Shown: positions 1 through 11,400 of the stretch, piece after piece
Position numbering within the stretch: position 1 is the first letter of the stretch
Layout of the letters: the number at the start of each line of letters is the position of its first letter
Notes under the pieces: model-generated
Seen by the model: the letters and a program-made list of their open reading frames with translations, nothing else
Databases searched by the model: none
Told to the model about the DNA's origin: nothing
DNA from: Thuidium tamariscinum
Taxonomy: Eukaryota > Streptophyta > Bryopsida > Hypnales > Thuidiaceae
Length of the DNA stretch: 64,000 nt
NCBI GenBank assembly: GCA_947034885.2
Contig: OX344756.2
Location: 11,962,098-12,026,097 of the forward strand
Direction: 5' to 3'
Program-made: the position numbers and the translations under genes

Positions 1-1859
1 TATTCCATCTACATTGTTCTATGTTATTAGCTTCTTTACTAAATTAAATGCAAATATCAAATCAGTAATTCCTATCAATTTGTCCTTATGCAAGGCATAA
101 AAAGTTTGAACACTTATCTCATGTATTTGATCTTTATCTTTTCACTAACGGCTCCAAATTCATCTTTTGATCAATTGGTTTTTCCTTTGAAGCTTCTTGA
201 ATTTAGTCAATTTATCACGAACATGGACTTTGAATTGTATGATTAATTGACCTATTAAGTTTATTTATTTAATATTTAAATTTCCTTACTATGGCAAGTC
301 GATTCCATACACTCAAATGCTATCTGAATTTAATTTATAAAAACCCTCACAATTTGAATTATTCATCTACAATTTCTAATTTCTTTCACTTTTAACAATT
401 AATCACTTGTGAATTTTCAATTAGGCTTGTTTTATTAAATTTCAGAAATTAATATTTTATAATTTAATGAATTCTATTTGAAGATTTAATAATCGATCAC
501 TTAAATTAATTTAATGGATCTCACTCAGGTCAAGTGCAAATTGATTGATATCTAATTGTACGGGCAATTTGACATAAACATATTCTCTTTCAAACCATTT
601 TCTCAATTTGTATACTCATATATCTAATTAATGGCTAGAAATCAATATTCCAATTATAATGAATTACAATCAATTTGTGTCAAAAGCCCAAGGTTATTCT
701 TCCAATTAGCTTATTGCTTCAATTAGACATACACACATTAATTTGAATACTCAAATCAACTCGACTACACATCCACATTACACAATGTAAAGCCAATTGG
801 ATTGAATCCAAATTCAACAACCCATCTCACAAGTTCTATATCAACTAAATATACACCATTTGTAAATAATTTGGCATGCAACCATTATTGAACCAGCTAC
901 TCAATCAATGTATTCATTCAAATAAATTTATTTTCAACTAGTTACTTGTCAAATGTCAATTAGCTCTCATAGACAAATCAGTTTGTCCATACATGTCTAA
1001 TGACTCAACCAAACATACATACATAAAGAAATCAACTGAGCTTCAAAATCACAAGGCACTCACAATTTGTGAAATAACTGGATATTCACAAATAGTAAGC
1101 AATTCAAACTTATGATAGTTGAGATGACCTCCCAATCCAGCAATTAGACTTGATCTGGAATACCCTCTCAATCAATTAGATATTCGAATTAAATTTATTA
1201 TAACTCTCTCAAAATAACTTGACTGAATTGAATTACAATTGATTTGGCTACCCGCCAATTAGACAATTCTCACTAAAATTATATACACAATGCTCAAATT
1301 GATACACTTCACACTTGCAATTCAATTTTCCAATAGGTTTATATTCAAAGACAATTAGGTTACTCACAAGATGATGGGATAACCTCCCAATCAATTTACA
1401 CAAGAAATTAGGCATACAAAAATTCTACAACACCCACTATCTGTGAAGTTGGGATTCAAGACAATTTATAAAAATGTAATATATTGATAATATTGAGAAA
1501 GAACAATAGACATATGAGCACTAGAAAATTAGACAACCAAGAGTGAGAGAGAGAGAAGATAAAAGTTGGTCACATTGTCATATAGTCTAAAAAAAAGAAT
1601 TAGAAAATTGCATCCTTTCAATTCTTACTTCATAACTACCTACTTGACCCGCTCTATACCTAAGTCTATTAGTCCCTTTTAAGATCTTTAATTAGTCTTT
1701 TAGGCTTTCATACAAAATATCATGCTATTTATCACACTACTAAGGAAAATAAACTATTTCTAAATCCTATTTACACTGGCTAAGTCAAAAAAGCAAAAAA
1801 ATTCAAAAATTAAAGTCTACTTAGCCCCCAACTTTACCTGATTGATGCCCTTGTCAATC
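1..1859. other. AT-rich sequence without recognisable genes
   Basis: No long open frame, splice-like pattern or known RNA is visible. The sequence is strongly AT-rich with scattered short variants of CAATTAG and AATTTGA words that recur irregularly. A short GA run lies near 1544. I see nothing functional. Confidence 0.6.
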
Positions 1860-1889
1860 AAATCACTGACACTTGTCCCGATTGTTGTC

Positions 1890-2943
1890 CTACTGCGCCT
1901 TCCGCTTCTTGTTCAACTTATCCAGTTCCTTCTTGACGTCATCATTCCGCTCTAACAACACCAAATTGTTAATGCGATGGTACTCTAGCCATTTGTTGGT
2001 GGCAGTGTACCTCGCGGTCATGGATTCATTCAAGATAGACAAATGGTCTCTGTATAGGAAGCGAGTAATCTCTACCACCTTGCGCCATCAAGCACCTTGA
2101 CACTTGATCTTCAATAAGATATAAAATTTTGTTTGTGCCCTATCAAATTGATTTACATTGATGATCATCTTGTGATGCTCACACATTTCTTGCAAGAAGT
2201 TACAAAATACCACAGCTTTGAACTCTCAAGCAAACCGGATCTATGTGAGTGATGTGTTGCTTGTGGAAAACAAAGTACAACTTGGCACACTACTCAAGGG
2301 TGTTGAATTCTCCCGAAATTTTGAGCCAATTATACTCCACCAAATCAATTACTATAGTTGGGTTTTATTTAAACCTACGAGGATAAGGGCAAAAATGACC
2401 ATTTGTCACCATCGCAGTGGGGGGTTCAATTTTCCATGTGGCTAAGATTTTGTCATACTCTCGATCCCACGGGTAGTCCTCCTCTACCAAATCACAATAA
2501 CTTTCCACCAACCACTTCAATGCATTCTATGAGGGAATTGGTCTTTCTCTGTCAATGTTATCAAACATCTTATAATACTGCCCCAATAAATGACAGATTG
2601 CCTTTGTATCTTGAATTGGAGTATCCACCTTCAAGTTCTTGATCGGGACGTAAGTTTTGGGTGGCAAATTGACCAATGCGTTCAACTTGGGGTCCGGTAT
2701 GGTAAGTTGTCTTTTAGTCATTTCGTCCAATACCCATTGTAGTCACCCTTTTGCATTTAGAATCGCAAATGTACAATGGTTGTTTGAGAATTCACCTCTT
2801 TGTATTATTGTCTTTTGGTGTAGACAACTGACCAACACCTCTGGAATATTTTTTAGGCTTCTCAGATTGTTAGGGTTAAATTGACCAAGCAATTTGTCCA
2901 TCTCTGCCACCCAACGACTCCACAACTCAAGTTCCTCCATCAT
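1890..2943 (-). pseudogene. Broken coding trace of unknown family
   Basis: On the minus strand, several open segments in line show protein-like composition, rich in Glu, Asp, Lys, Trp and Tyr and quite unlike the surrounding AT-rich DNA. The segment at 2743-2943 starts with a helical Glu/Leu/Trp-rich stretch. The one at 2527-2730 has alternating charged and proline-rich stretches. The one at 1890-2078 is a charged, probably coiled helix ending in Lys/Arg. The trace is broken several times and is treated as a fossil. I recognise no domain. It may be the remnant of a mobile element or of a host gene. Confidence 0.4.
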
Positions 2944-4000
2944 TCTGGCAATCTCCGCTTGATGATTGTTAATTCAAACTTTGCACCCAATTATTGCCCC
3001 TAATTCGATTTGTCTTTTAATCTTCAATTGTTTCTCCAAATTCATGTAATAGAGTAAGGTAGACAACGAAATTCACCTTGAAAGAAAGAATATGAATATT
3101 AGAGTTTAGTTTCATGAAGAGAAGGTAGACAATAGAGTTGAAAAGTAGTCAGAAGTTGCAATTAAAAATGAAGTATTTGATGTTATCAAAGAGGAAAACT
3201 TGACTTATGCATTTGACATGAATTTGAACATTGAATTATTCAAGCACATGGATGATCACTCTTTATTTGATGATGGAAGAATTATTAGATCATTTAAAAT
3301 TAAAATCATTTCTATACTAAATTGCATTTAAGAAATATGTAAGGTGCAAAAAAATAATAATTTCATTAAATCTTCTAATTTTCTTAAATTCACTAAAAAT
3401 TGTATTCTTCTTGATGCAAATGAGTTAATAGGTTATGTTATTTTTATTATTTTTTGTCCTTGCAAAAGTCAAAGTCTAGCAATTACTTTATTCAAATTAT
3501 GTAGAACAATTAGATTGTAAAGCAATCCAATAAATTTAAAATGAACTATGAGTTCATGTTTGAGGTTAGAGTTTGTAATGAAAAATTTGATCGCTATAAG
3601 CAATTTGTAAAAGCTCTAGGTAATGAATGTCTTCATAGAAAATAAACCTCTAGTGCTATTGATATAAATTACATTTTAAATACTATAATTAACACAATCT
3701 ATATGTTATAACTGCATAAAAATGCATTTGAGTTCTTGAGAAGAAGAATGAGAAAATTTAGTATCAACTATTGTTGAAATTTAAATTAGCAAATTAAATT
3801 GTTCACCTTTTACAACCATGGCAACAACTTTGAACTTTTATGTTAAAGCTCATTGTTAATAACATTAAAATTGGTTTTGAAGTCATTAGTTAATTTGATA
3901 GATTTTATAATTTTTACATGTATAATTGATGTCACAGACACTAGGAGATCTTAAAAAGTTGTAAGCTATAGAATGTATTTTTTAAATAAATTTCAATTTT
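2944..4000. other. AT-rich sequence, nothing recognised
   Basis: No supported coding region, RNA gene or terminal repeat is visible here. Short open frames are those expected by chance. Confidence 0.5.
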
Positions 4001-4390
4001 GTAGAACCTTTTAGACTTCATAGAACCTTTTGGAAGTTCATGAAATATTGCCAAAACTCATGACATATTATCAAAGCTCATAGAATATTGCCAAATCTCA
4101 TGAAACATTCTCAAAATTCATGAAACATTTTCAAAACTTATAAAATATTTTTAAAGCTTGTGGAACATTCTCAAAGTTTGTGGAATATTTTCAAAGTTTA
4201 TGGAACATTCTCAAAGTTCATGAAACATTCTCAAAACTCGTGAAAAATTTTAGAAGCTTAAATGTAGAATATTCTAAAAGCTTTTGAAGGATTTCAAAAG
4301 TTCATGAAACATTTTGGAAGCTCGTAGAAGCTCGAAGAAACTCATGGAAGCTTATGAAAGACTAAAGGCTTGAGGAAAATTGAAAGCTTG
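4001..4390. repeat. 20-bp tandem repeat array
   Basis: About 18 to 19 degenerate units of 20 bp stand head to tail, consensus near GAAACATTCTCAAAGTTCAT. The central units (about 4040-4240) keep the 20-bp register with few substitutions and almost no indels. Units near the right end, where AAGCTT-containing variants occur, lose register. There are no unique spacers, so this is a minisatellite and not a CRISPR array. No open frame spans it. Confidence 0.85.
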
Positions 4391-5252
4391 TGGAAAAACG
4401 TAAAGATCTGCTATCATAAATAGAGGTCAAAATTGAAAGTTTTCTTAGTCTTGACAATTCTTTTTGTTGTTTAATTCATAACTTTTGTACTAAGAACTTA
4501 GGCAAGTATCAATTCTCTATATCTTTTTTTTCTTTAATACAATCTTGTATCTTTACTAAGATTATTGTCTTGAGTATTTTTGTTTCTGTCTGGTGACCAT
4601 CTTTGACAATTTGTCGAAGTTAATTATTACTATCATCAGAACATGATTACTTTCAAAACTATAGAGTAGACCCTTTTTTCCAATTAAAAGTTGTAAGGTG
4701 TTTTGAAAGTTGTAGATTATCCACTTTCAAGTTTCAAATTGATGTTGTTATCTACTAAAGTCTTTGTTTTTATAGATGTCCTTTTTATGTCTTTGCTATA
4801 CAAGGTTTGTGAGTTTAAATAAACCACCTATTTGAGAGTTTATTTCAAATTTAGATTTTTGCATCGTAAGTAAATCAAAGTAAGAACTTTGAAAAGTGAT
4901 TATACATCAATTTTGTGAAGCTATATTTCAAGCATTTTTATCTCTACGTATGCTTTTTATCTTTTCAGTATTTTGTGATCGTGTAGTTTTCATTTACATT
5001 TATTATTAAATTTTATATCTATTTATCAGATGGGAAGAATAAACAAAAATACTATGAATAAGTTTAAGTTATATGCCATTACAGTTGTTACAACCATGAA
5101 CATATATTTAAGAAAATTGAAAAATTAAATTTAAGACTTTATAAATTGAAAGCAAAACTACCACAACTAAAAGAATAAATTCATACACTAGTAATGCAAG
5201 CCTAATTTCTTTCCAATTCTATATTACAACTATTGAATTTATCTTTTGGTGA
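4391..5252. other. AT-rich sequence, nothing recognised
   Basis: Plain AT-rich sequence between a minisatellite and a TIR element. I see no supported gene or site. Confidence 0.5.
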
Positions 5253-5254
5253 TA

Positions 5255-5654
5255 AGGTAGAACCACCTATAACCAATAGGCTCTCCATAGTCAACCTTTT
5301 GATGGACGTATTTCCAACCAAGGCTAGAATGAGTTTTTTTCTCATTTTTAAAGTTGGGACTAAAAGTTCATGGCACATGTTCCAATGTAGTGTACAAGAA
5401 AGTAGAAAAGAGTGAGTAAAAATGTAGTTTTTTCCGTGATCGAAATTAGAAGACTCCACATATTGGTATTTGGTCAAGCACACTTTATACCTTCTAAAAT
5501 TCATAGTAATTTCAATTCATGTGATAAAATTACTAAAGTTTTTGGAATCCCCATCATTTTTATCTTTACACCTCTGAAACTATTTGTTTTACTTTGCACT
5601 ACACTAAATCATGCCTAAAATACCTTAAATGATCGGTTACGGGTGGTTCTACCT
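5255..5654. mobile_element. R1 family TIR element, copy a (non-autonomous)
   Basis: A 400-bp element with near-perfect terminal inverted repeats. The left end begins AGGTAGAACCACC and continues to TAACC; the right end is the complement, finishing GGTGGTTCTACCT, with 18 of 20 positions matching. TA lies directly outside both ends (5253-5254 and 5655-5656), as expected for a TA target duplication of Tc1/mariner or Stowaway type. The 100-codon minus frame inside it has no recognisable domain and is taken as chance. Superfamily is inferred from the TA target only. Confidence 0.75.
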
Positions 5655-5873
5655 TAACAAGAAACCTTGAGTGAACTTCTCAAAGAAACTTTATGATACA
5701 CATTCAAAATTTCAAGGTTTTGTCAATTACATTCAATTTATTATGTTTTTGTAATCAATAAAATATTCAATGTGTGCATCTTGAGTCAGATTAATGGGGA
5801 CTTTGTTATTAGGACAAGTACTCTCTTGAATAGTACCATTTTTAAAATTTTGAGAAAAATTCTTTTATTCTCA

Positions 5874-6601
5874 GGGTGATTGCAAGAAACACTTGTCCTA
5901 TTTTTTGTCCCCTTGACCTCCAACAGGTAGTTTTTTGCTCATAACTTTTGCATAGTTTTCTCTATCAACTTGAAATTTGGAATGAAGGTGCATACTAAAG
6001 TTTTATATGTTGTGTAATTTTTTCAATTTTTAAAAAATTAGTTTACTATTTTTAAACTTCCCCCAATTGGCTGTCTACCTTGGCCATTTTGGGGGGTTTT
6101 AATCCTATTTTTGACCCAAAAATGAAAATTTTGAGCTGAAAATTGTCGTGCTTAGATCTATAGTATAGTTACACAATCCCTAAAAAGTATTTTTGAAAAT
6201 ATTAAACTGTCCAACTTCCACATGTCGTCAAAATGGCTGACTTTGTGCAAGTGTAGAGAATAGAATTTATTTTTTCCAAAGATGAAATTTGTTGGAAAAG
6301 AAAGACCTTTACTTGAAGAAAGAAATGCTTTTTTATTTTCATTTTCTGAATTTTTTGACTATTTTTACAAAATTAGTGAAAAAAGAGCTATTTTCATTGT
6401 ATTTTCCATTGTCTATAACATTTAGAGAAAAAATTTCTTAGGTCTGAATTTCAAGAGACATAATATTCTCATTGCTCTTCAAATTATCCATATTTTTTTC
6501 AATTTAAATTTTTTTTATTTCAAAGGGTCATAGGACTCACAGGACTCATTGATTTTGAGCCATTTTGAGCCAAAACCGGGAAGTGTTTCTTGCAACGACC
6601 C
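5874..6601. mobile_element. R3 family TIR element, copy a (non-autonomous)
   Basis: A 728-bp element. The left end is GGGTGATTGCAAGAAACACT and the right end is its near complement, AGTGTTTCTTGCAACGACCC. The 4-bp direct repeat CTCA flanks it (5870-5873 and 6602-6605). The interior is non-coding and matches the other R3 copies, including a Pro-tract-like CCCCCAATTGG and a TTTTGACCCAAAAATG segment. The superfamily is uncertain. A 4-bp target duplication with GGG ends would be unusual for hAT, Mutator, CACTA or Tc1 elements. Confidence 0.8.
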
Positions 6602-6605
6602 CTCA

Positions 6606-7880
6606 ACAATTTTAAAACATTTTTAGCAGCATTTCAAAAAACTTTACTAAATGTGATATGATTTGTTCTACAACAACAAAAATTCAAAATTTTTAACAAG
6701 GATGACACTTCACATTGATTTATGCTTTAATTTTTGACAATAAACAAGTGACATCAATTAGGGTGAACAAGCATTGATAATGCAATTCTATTATAAACTA
6801 TGTAATGAAGTAAAAGACTTATTATTAACTTTATCAGATTCATCGAGGCTTTGACACTCAATAAAACAATCAGCAAGACTATCGAATGCAATAATCATCT
6901 ATTTGAGCAACAACAAAAGAAGTGTGTATAGACTATAGACTGTACCACAATCATATACTAGTTACTATGTTAGTTCTTTAATAGTCATTAAATAATTTGA
7001 AGTAAGAGATATGTAAATTAATGCAATTTAATTTAAGTGTCTAACTAAACAAAAGAAAAAACATTGATGTAAAAAATGATTGTGTCTTTATTGTAGAGAA
7101 CATGGACATAAAATTGATGGTTGTCCAAAGAAATGACTACAATTGTTCTAAATTTGAATTGCAAATATACATTAGGAAAACAATGATATCCAACTACAAC
7201 AAGGATCATGTGATTAAATTTCACATGTTTGTCCATACCTTCAGATCTTCTACTATCTACAAACCCTACACTTTATTCTGTTATATCAATATGTTTAAGT
7301 TCAAAAATATAAAAAAACCATGTTTGAATAAATTCAGGAGACTCAACATGTTTTATAGATGAATCACTTACTAAATTGTCTATAATTTCATTCATCCAAA
7401 AAAAAATAGTACATGTTAAGATTATTAATGAACAACCACTATTTTTTGGTAATACTACCTTTGAAATGCAAACCAAGGTGGCTTGCATCTTTTTAGAAGA
7501 TTTTTAGAAGATAGTAATGTCTGAAAATATCATGTATAACTGTAAAGCATGTGTGAAAGCAATGAAAATGTGTTGTTTACTATGTTTTACATTGCACTAT
7601 CATGTATAATTATAACGTGTATAAGTAGTAAAAATGTGTTCTTGACCTTGTTATGTGACAAATCAATTGAAATTCTATATAGCAATTCTAAATCTCCACA
7701 TGTTAGTACATTGATTAGTCATGTATTCCACGACTTTTATTTTTATTTTTTGAACAAATGAGAGACATGTCATCCATGATTTTACTACATTGATAATGTA
7801 GTAAAGCAAAAAATCTCCCTGTATCTGCAATGCCCACACAGCACTCCACTTACATAGGTCACAAACTCTGCAAAACAAGA
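6606..7880. other. AT-rich sequence, nothing recognised
   Basis: Low-GC spacer with only short chance frames on both strands. No domain, terminal repeat or RNA structure was recognised. Confidence 0.5.
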
Positions 7881-8448
7881 GAGGACCCTACTTCAGCCGA
7901 AGCAGGGTAACAATATACTTGCACGCATGACTTTATCACAGATTATTTCATGAGACGTACATTGCAAACTCCGATGATGGAGAGACCAATGGACAATGGC
8001 ATTACCGGTGGCAGTCGCTGCACACTGAGACGGTGAGACCAGCTAGCTCATTGACGGCGGCCAGGATCAGAGACAAACATGCAGCACCTCAACGTCTTCC
8101 CAGACCTTGCATGAAGACCTTCGGCTTCAGAATCCAGAGATTTCGAACCAGAAACTGCTCTACGCCAACCCCGTTACCATCTTCACATGTAGCCCGCATG
8201 CTGGACAAAGAATTCTCGTCAATTGATGAGTCCGTCATGAATTATACAAAGGAAACCTATTCCGGCTGGAAATCATTGGAATGATTTGGCCGTCGGGAAT
8301 ATGGTGACAATGGAGCGGAGACTGCCGACCTACCTACCTACTCGCCTCAATACCGGCGTCTCAATTCACATAATGTACATAATTGAAAGGAACTGGCGCA
8401 GATGCACAGGGTGTGCATCCAGCACAGCACAGAACTGCAAAGCTATAG
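7881..8448 (-). other. 3' flank and probable 3' UTR of the kinesin gene
   Basis: GC content rises sharply from about 7880 toward the kinesin stop codon at 8449-8451. No splice sites or coding frame consistent with another gene are visible. By position it should contain the 3' untranslated region of the minus-strand kinesin transcript. The exact poly(A) site cannot be fixed. Confidence 0.4.
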
Positions 8449-11400
8449 CTAATTCCATCTCTTCTCTCGCAAAACTGGGACGGCCTGCACCTTCACGGGC
8501 GCCACCACTCGGTGCGCGCCTGAAGAGGCAGCAGCCTTGCCGCCCGCCAGAGGCCGACTGGGAATGAGAGTGGTCCTCCTGGCAGTTTTCAGCGCGGCGC
8601 CGCTGGCGGCCCTCGATTTCAACTCGGACTCGGTCAGAGGCGAGCTGTTCTCCAAATCCTCGCGAGGCGGAAGCAGCAAAGGGCTCCGGAAGTGCACGGA
8701 CTTCGGCTGCGCTGGAGGGCGGCTCGCAACTTTGCAGCCGCCGGTGGGGGTGGTCTCCAGCACCTGGGCCAGCGTCTGCAGACTGGCGTCGAAGGTGGAC
8801 GTGTTGCTCGTGGCGATCAGGTCCAGGCCCCCGCAAAGCCGCTGAATCTCCTCCTCCAACAGAGACGCCGACACCGAGTTGCAGCTGCTGCCCCCGGACT
8901 CGTGCGAACGCCGCACCAGCGAATTCACCTGCACCGCGGACTTCACGGCGAAACCGCTCCTGCGGGGACGCCCGCCGCCGGCAATGCGCTTCGCTCCGCC
9001 TCCGGTGCTGGTCGGGGACTGCTTCAGAATGCCCTTGGCATCGGTCTGCGCTTCCGCAACGCCCTCGGATATCTGCTGCTGGGGACACGAGTTCTCGTTG
9101 CCGAACACCTCGCCGGTGCAACTGTTGCGCATCACCTCGCTCGCGTCCGGAGGCTTCACCACGTACTCGACAGTGGCCGCTCGGTCCGCTGACACTGCGG
9201 GGGAGCCACCGGTCTCCACCAGCGGGGGGCGGCGTAGAACGGTCTCCACGTTCGGCGGAGGGGCCTGGAGTTCAAAGAGACAGGGACGAAGAGTTCGATC
9301 ACTATGTGCACAGGTGGAACGAAACTACTGCCTGCAGGCGAACCGAGTCAAGGGCAAATCTAGAAAGTATGAACACCACAGACTGGAGTTGGGTCAGCCG
9401 CAAACGCGTACCGGCGATGGGATGAGTGATGGAATTGCTGCCTTGTTGCCAGCCTCGATGAGTTGTTGAACTTGCTGGAGCGCTCTAGAAATCTCCTTTG
9501 CGTGGCGGACCGAAGCGGATTGGAGCGCCTCCTTCGCTTGCTTCAGTTCCGCTGAAAGGGCGGCCTTGGCGTGCCTCAACTCAACCGCTTCCCGGGCTTG
9601 CTTCGTTTCCATGGCCAGGGCCTCCTTTGCGAGCCTCAATTCTGCTGAAAGCGTGTCCTTGGCTTGCCTCAATTCAGCTGCTGACCGCTCGGCGAGCTTA
9701 TCCATGGACAGCTTCGACTCCGCGACCAATTTCTCCATCGTCGCCTTCTGCTCGCGGTACATCGCCTCTGCAGCCTGCCGAGCTCGTCGCTCGTTCAGGA
9801 GTTGAACATCGATCTCAACAACTTCCTTCCCCTGTGCGGATACACAATGACGCACATACGCTTGTGATGTCATTGAACAAATGACAAGGAAGAAGTAAAT
9901 ATCCAGGATATAGTCAAACGTCATAGTCGACTATTCGCAGAATCGATGCACTATATTTCTTATGGGCAGCTCAAATTTGATAATACTGTTCAGATGTAGT
10001 GCAAAGGTTGTCGAGAGAAGTACGAGGTAGTAACCCACCTTATCGGACAAAGCTTGACACATCTGCTCCTTCGCTTTCAACTTCACCTCCACTGCCTGGA
10101 GCTTATCCTCTAGTCTCCTCAGCGACTCGTCCTTCGATCGAGATTCCTGCTTGGCCTTCTCTGCCTGCACCAGCCCCAAAGTTGGTGAGTCGTAAAACAA
10201 CACCGCATCTCAAAAATCGGCAACTTCAAGAGGATTACCCAGAATCGCTACCAAAGAAGCACATACAGAACTTAAAAGTCCTTCAGTGCAGGCGTGCTCC
10301 TTACCAGCTGCTTGTACTTGAACAACTCGCTCGAGTCCATTTGCTTTCTGGCCGGACCCAACTCCACTCCTCGCACCCGACTCGCGAAATTTAATGAGCA
10401 CTGAGTCTCGCTCACATCCGCCTCATTGGGGCTAATTTGAACGAACATCAGAGTCTTGGAATCTCCTCCTGCACAAACCAAGAAATAATAACGAGGGTAA
10501 ATCACTCGCTGGAAGAAAAATTTGAAAAAAAGGACAAGTTTCCTTCCACAAACTGGAGTGAAAAAGTGAGAAGGTAAGATGTTTAGTGTACCTAACGAGT
10601 CTTGCAACAAGTGAGTCAGTTTGGAGTTCCTGCAAAGCGCGAAGAAAGGTGATATGAACGGGTGCTTAGTTCCAAACAATCGCAACTTAACAGAGCATTC
10701 AGAGTTGAATTCACTCTCCATAAGTGAGGAAAAACAAACAGGTATCACTCGCTCACAACACGCAGATTTCTCTTGTCCCAAGACCGAGAAATGAAATATA
10801 TTGCTTACACCAGAAAGGGAACCCACGCTCGGCATGCAAACAAGAAGACAGCCCATACCTGAAAGGCACATGACTGCTCTTCACCGACAGGGCTTGGATC
10901 ACATCCCCCAATGCCGACAAAGACTTGTTGATGTTTTGGGCTTCCTTCAGACGATCCCCTTGAGCGTCGCTTCTCGCAACCCTCTCGCTTCCAGCCAGAT
11001 CCACTAACCAAAGTTTGCTCTTCGTGAACTCCCCGGTTATCAAGTTCTCCCCTCTCACCATCACGCAAAGCATGCTGTTCAATAAAACAACTTGCAATTA
11101 GCATCAGGAAACTGCCAGTTTTCCAAACCGCAAGGAAGAAAGCACGAAAGCAAATTAATACGCAAACAAACTAGGATGCGTTAACGGACCAGTGGGATCG
11201 ACTGCTGTGGTCATTCGAACGAGTTGAACCCACTGCGCGGGAGCTGCTACCCGCTTGAAGAACGTCCCATACTTCTTCCATGCTGGTAACTTGGGCTTCG
11301 ACCACCCCCGGGACGTGATGCCCTCCATCCACAGCTTGCTTGATCTCCAGCCTGTGGTTACCAAAACAGGATTAGCTGACCTGCTGAAAACGGAATACGC

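Noticed and set aside
4001-4390. Possible CRISPR array
   Set aside because: Units are contiguous without unique spacers, and the window is a plant-type nuclear genome.
5202-5504. 100-codon minus frame
   Set aside because: Lies within R1 element copy a and has no domain or splice context.
8366-9469. Several long open frames on both strands over the last kinesin exon
   Set aside because: They are shadows caused by high GC; only the 8449 frame continues in phase from exon 16 and ends in a stop.
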